A stretch of 64,000 nucleotides of DNA from Loxodes magnus (Eukaryota; Ciliophora; Karyorelictea; Loxodida; Loxodidae): NCBI GenBank assembly GCA_946699065.1, contig CAMPDV010000039.1:186001-250000 (forward strand), in the 5' to 3' direction. Under the pieces are notes generated by a model that saw only the letters and a program-made list of their open reading frames with translations, did no database searches and was not told the origin of the DNA. Position 1 is the first letter of the stretch. Each line of letters opens with the position of its first letter. The position numbers and the translations under genes were made by a program. Positions 61,699-64,000 of the stretch are shown here, piece by piece.

Positions 61699-62834
61699 AT
61701 GAAAGATATAGAGTATACTAATGAAATGATCTTGGCACTTTTCAAGTAATAGAAATAAAGTAATATTGACTTAATGGATAGAGAAACTCGCATTTCATTA
61801 AAAAATTTCTTATACAATCTGATGGAAAAATTAAGAGATAGCATTTATGAGTTTTATGAGTAGAAGCAAAATAATGAAATGCAAGAAGACTTTACTCAAA
61901 TTAATTCGCTAGAAGAAACTCCTTGCTTAGGATATGAAGAGGAAGATCAATAAATTAGATAAAGTTGCTATGAAGAAGTTACTCAATTTTTTGGAATCAG
62001 AGAGATCTAGATCTATGTTTAGAAGGTAATACATCTAATGGACTCGCTCTACAATACTTCTTTTAAAGATCAATGAGAAGAATAAAAATGGAACTTCTCT
62101 ATCTTATGCCTTTCATTAGTATTTAAATAAGAAGGTAGAAGAGATGGCTTAATGAGAACATTGGTTAAGGCTGTACTTAAACAGCTATAGGATTTATAAA
62201 CTAGTAATATTTTAGAGAAAGAAAGTTTAATTATCCAGATTTTAATATAAAAAAACTTGCCAATAATTCAGTAAACTACCACAGAAAGTATAGGAATTGT
62301 ATTAAATTGAATCACCAACTATCAGAGTTTGCCAAATATTTTAATTAATAAAGTCTACATCCTCAGCTTAGTTTATGGAGACATCTGCTATAACAGTAAT
62401 TTATTTATATTAGGTAATTAAATTTTGAAGGGTAATATAATTACTTCAATTTCAGGCCTCAAATGTGCCTTCTTTCACTATGGGTACGAAATAAAAGAAT
62501 GAGTAGACGAAATGTTAAAGCAATGCGATAACTTTTAGTAAATAGATTAAATAGAAGTAATCTTTAATTTATAGAGCTCCATTATAGAATGCTCATTATA
62601 TATAATGGAAGAAATATAAAAAATTCAGAATTCTTAAAAAAGTTAGCAAAAATGCCTTTAAATTATAAAAAGACTGCAGCGAGAGAAAATATAATTAAGT
62701 TAGAATAGAAAGCTAAACCAATTTTAGAATAAATTAAATATGTAAGCTTAAATTATATTAGAAAAACTCTTAATGACAAATATTAAGCAAGTGACATTGA
62801 GAATAGAAAGTAGCAAGGTTTAAATGACATATGA
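61699..62834 (+). CDS. Hypothetical helical protein, two exons
   Basis: Exons 61699-62741 and 62762-62834; removing a 20-nt intron gives exactly 372 codons ending at TGA 62832-62834, 371 residues. Starts MKDIEYTNEMILALFKQQKQ. The protein is helix-rich with an acidic segment (LGYEEEDQQIRQSCYEEVTQ), HEAT-like helical stretches (LVKAVLKQLQDLQTSNILEK; SIGIVLNWITNYQSLP) and a basic coiled C-terminus (IIKRLQREKIQLSQNRKLNQ). No motif for an enzyme, signal peptide or membrane segment. An adaptor or scaffold role is possible from its all-helical look only. The exact frame closure by the intron and the higher GC make the gene itself secure. Confidence 0.75.
62742..62761 (+). other. 20-nt intron in the gene at 61699
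   Basis: GTAAGCTTAAATTATATTAG, interrupting a codon after its second base. Without removal the downstream frame runs on with no TGA; with removal it ends 24 codons later. Confidence 0.75.
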
Positions 62835-63597
62835 TAGTTCTTTATTTTATTAATGTTCTTTTACTTTATTTATCATTCAACTCGCAAGTTATTACATAAT
62901 TCTATATAAGCTTAATTAAGATAATTTTAACATAATAGTACTTTAATCTAGCTCTTTAGTAAGAATAAATAATAAATCCATTAAAAAAAAAATTGTCTAA
63001 ACTTATTATAAGATTCTATTTAAATAAGCTTTTGATATACTTTAAATTAATTTAACTTGCTAAATAACTAAACTAAAGCAATTTAAAAATAAATATAAAT
63101 TAAAGAAATAATAATTAGAAGTTATTAAGTTGATAGTGATATAACTATAATTATTTAAGCTGAAAATAAAATAAAGCAGAAAGAATTAAAATATATAATA
63201 AATTTAATATTTATAATATAAAATATATTCAATGGTAATTATTTGGGAGATCAATGTCTTATGAAAAGAAAAATATTCGTAGTATTTTATTTTGCCATTA
63301 TTTAAATAAAAAATGTAAAACTTGATCTCTGTGCAAAAAATAATTTAGATAAAAGACATCAAATTTTTCTATCTTATATCTATTTCGATAAATTTTTTTT
63401 TAGTATAGTAGGAAAAATTTTCTAAGATAAGAGAAAATACTAAGGCTTTGCCAAAATGCATAGAAGTTATATTTAAAAGTTTAGAGTTTGATTAATAATT
63501 AAAATTGACAATATAACAAATTTAGAGAAATTAAAATATTTAATTGTTATTTATTTAAAAAAATAAAATCCATTAACTTAATCTGATAAATATCATA
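62835..63597. other. AT-rich intergenic region
   Basis: A/T DNA. No gene, repeat array or structured element recognised. Confidence 0.4.
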
Positions 63598-64000
63598 ATG
63601 GCAGAATACATTAAATAGATTGAGTAAATTTTAAAAGGTTTTACGGAGAGAAATCATATGTCGCATGAAAATGTAAGTGAAGAAATAGATAGCTCTTTTA
63701 AAAACAAATAAGATTAAGAGAAAGAATAGATATTCGGATTTAGAGTCGTTTCATCTGAATAAAATTTAAGTCAAATGTAGAATAACTAAAAAAATTAGCC
63801 AAATCTTAGGTCTTTAAGCAATCAAGTCAAATTAAAGCAGAAATAAAGAAAGCCAAGAGACTTTGAAGAGTTTTTGAAGATAATGGACTTGAACTTCTAG
63901 GAACAGATGATACTTTATTTATTGCTGTGAAATTCATATAAAGAAAATCCTTATAAATTCCAAGAAATATTTTCTCTTCAAATGATTCATAAAATTTCAA
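63598..64000 (+). CDS. Hypothetical protein, truncated by the window end
   Basis: Frame from ATG 63598 to the last base, 134 codons, no stop yet. It begins MAEYIKQIEQILKGFTERNH, continues with a Gln/Lys/Ser-rich linker (QKNQPNLRSLSNQVKLKQKQ), then a helical acidic-hydrophobic stretch (RDFEEFLKIMDLNFQEQMIL). Composition is clearly coding (GAA, GAG, TCG and GTC codons) against A/T flanks. No domain recognised in the visible part; the functional domain may lie beyond the window. Confidence 0.65.

Noticed and set aside
1-64000. tRNA, rRNA, CRISPR arrays, insertion sequences and transposon genes
   Set aside because: No tRNA T-arm/acceptor pattern, no rRNA core sequence, no spaced direct repeats, and no transposase or reverse-transcriptase motif was seen in any frame, within the limits of reading by eye.

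Overview
The window looks like nuclear DNA of a ciliate that uses a stop-less genetic code. It is extremely AT-rich. Open frames contain TAA and TAG wherever homologues have Gln (for example the GQAG motif of the tubulin at 34424) and TGA where they have Trp (for example the LNR repeats at 6101). Every gene whose 3' end I could define ends on a TGA beside an AT-rich flank, so TGA serves as both Trp and stop. This is the karyorelictid-type code (UAR = Gln, UGA = Trp or stop; Loxodes-like). A Condylostoma-like heterotrich is the main alternative. Five introns of 16 to 20 nt (GTAAG/GTAAT...AG) were placed by exact reading-frame bookkeeping and also fit the postciliodesmatophoran ciliates. No bacterial features, CRISPR array, rRNA or tRNA were recognised. 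Standard-code ORFs in this window are almost all shadows.

Layout: 1-5740 holds the 3' end of a coiled-coil gene, a GC-rich island that is probably a Pol III RNA (859 to about 1091), a 9-bp repeat and one small possible gene. 6101-8761 is an intronless gene for a secreted or surface LNR-repeat protein. 9311-13851 holds two small minus-strand hypothetical genes in AT-rich DNA. 17594-18772 is a Gln/Ser/Lys-rich hypothetical protein. 21880-24275 is an otubain-family protein with the catalytic Cys replaced by Ser and a C-terminal RING-like finger. 25413-27443 (minus) carries a B-box/coiled-coil/Cys-rich-finger protein and a second gene. 29119-31708 is a four-exon Gln-rich coiled-coil protein. 34424-35746 is a divergent alpha-tubulin-like protein. 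42134-43645 is a weak AT-rich gene candidate. 44560-48981 is the largest gene, a 1473-residue protein with two polycystin-type channel modules in tandem. 49290-50885 is an AT-rich helical protein. 53433 to about 53760 is a small basic gene with a frame change. 55448-57334 is a RING protein with eight 42-bp Pro/Gln repeats. 58511-61408 is a multi-pass membrane protein. 61699-62834 is a two-exon helical protein. 63598 to the edge is a truncated gene.

Themes: three independent zinc-finger proteins of ubiquitin-ligase type (otubain-RING, B-box, RING/PQ-repeat), and several products expected in ciliary or surface biology (polycystin, divergent tubulin, LNR protein). Nothing suggests an operon: genes are separated by up to 6 kb of DNA at roughly 80-85% A+T. 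Because any frame is 'open' under this code, I used GC by codon position (third position depleted, first enriched), recognisable motifs and exact intron frame closure to decide what is coding. Calls in the most AT-rich stretches are correspondingly weak.
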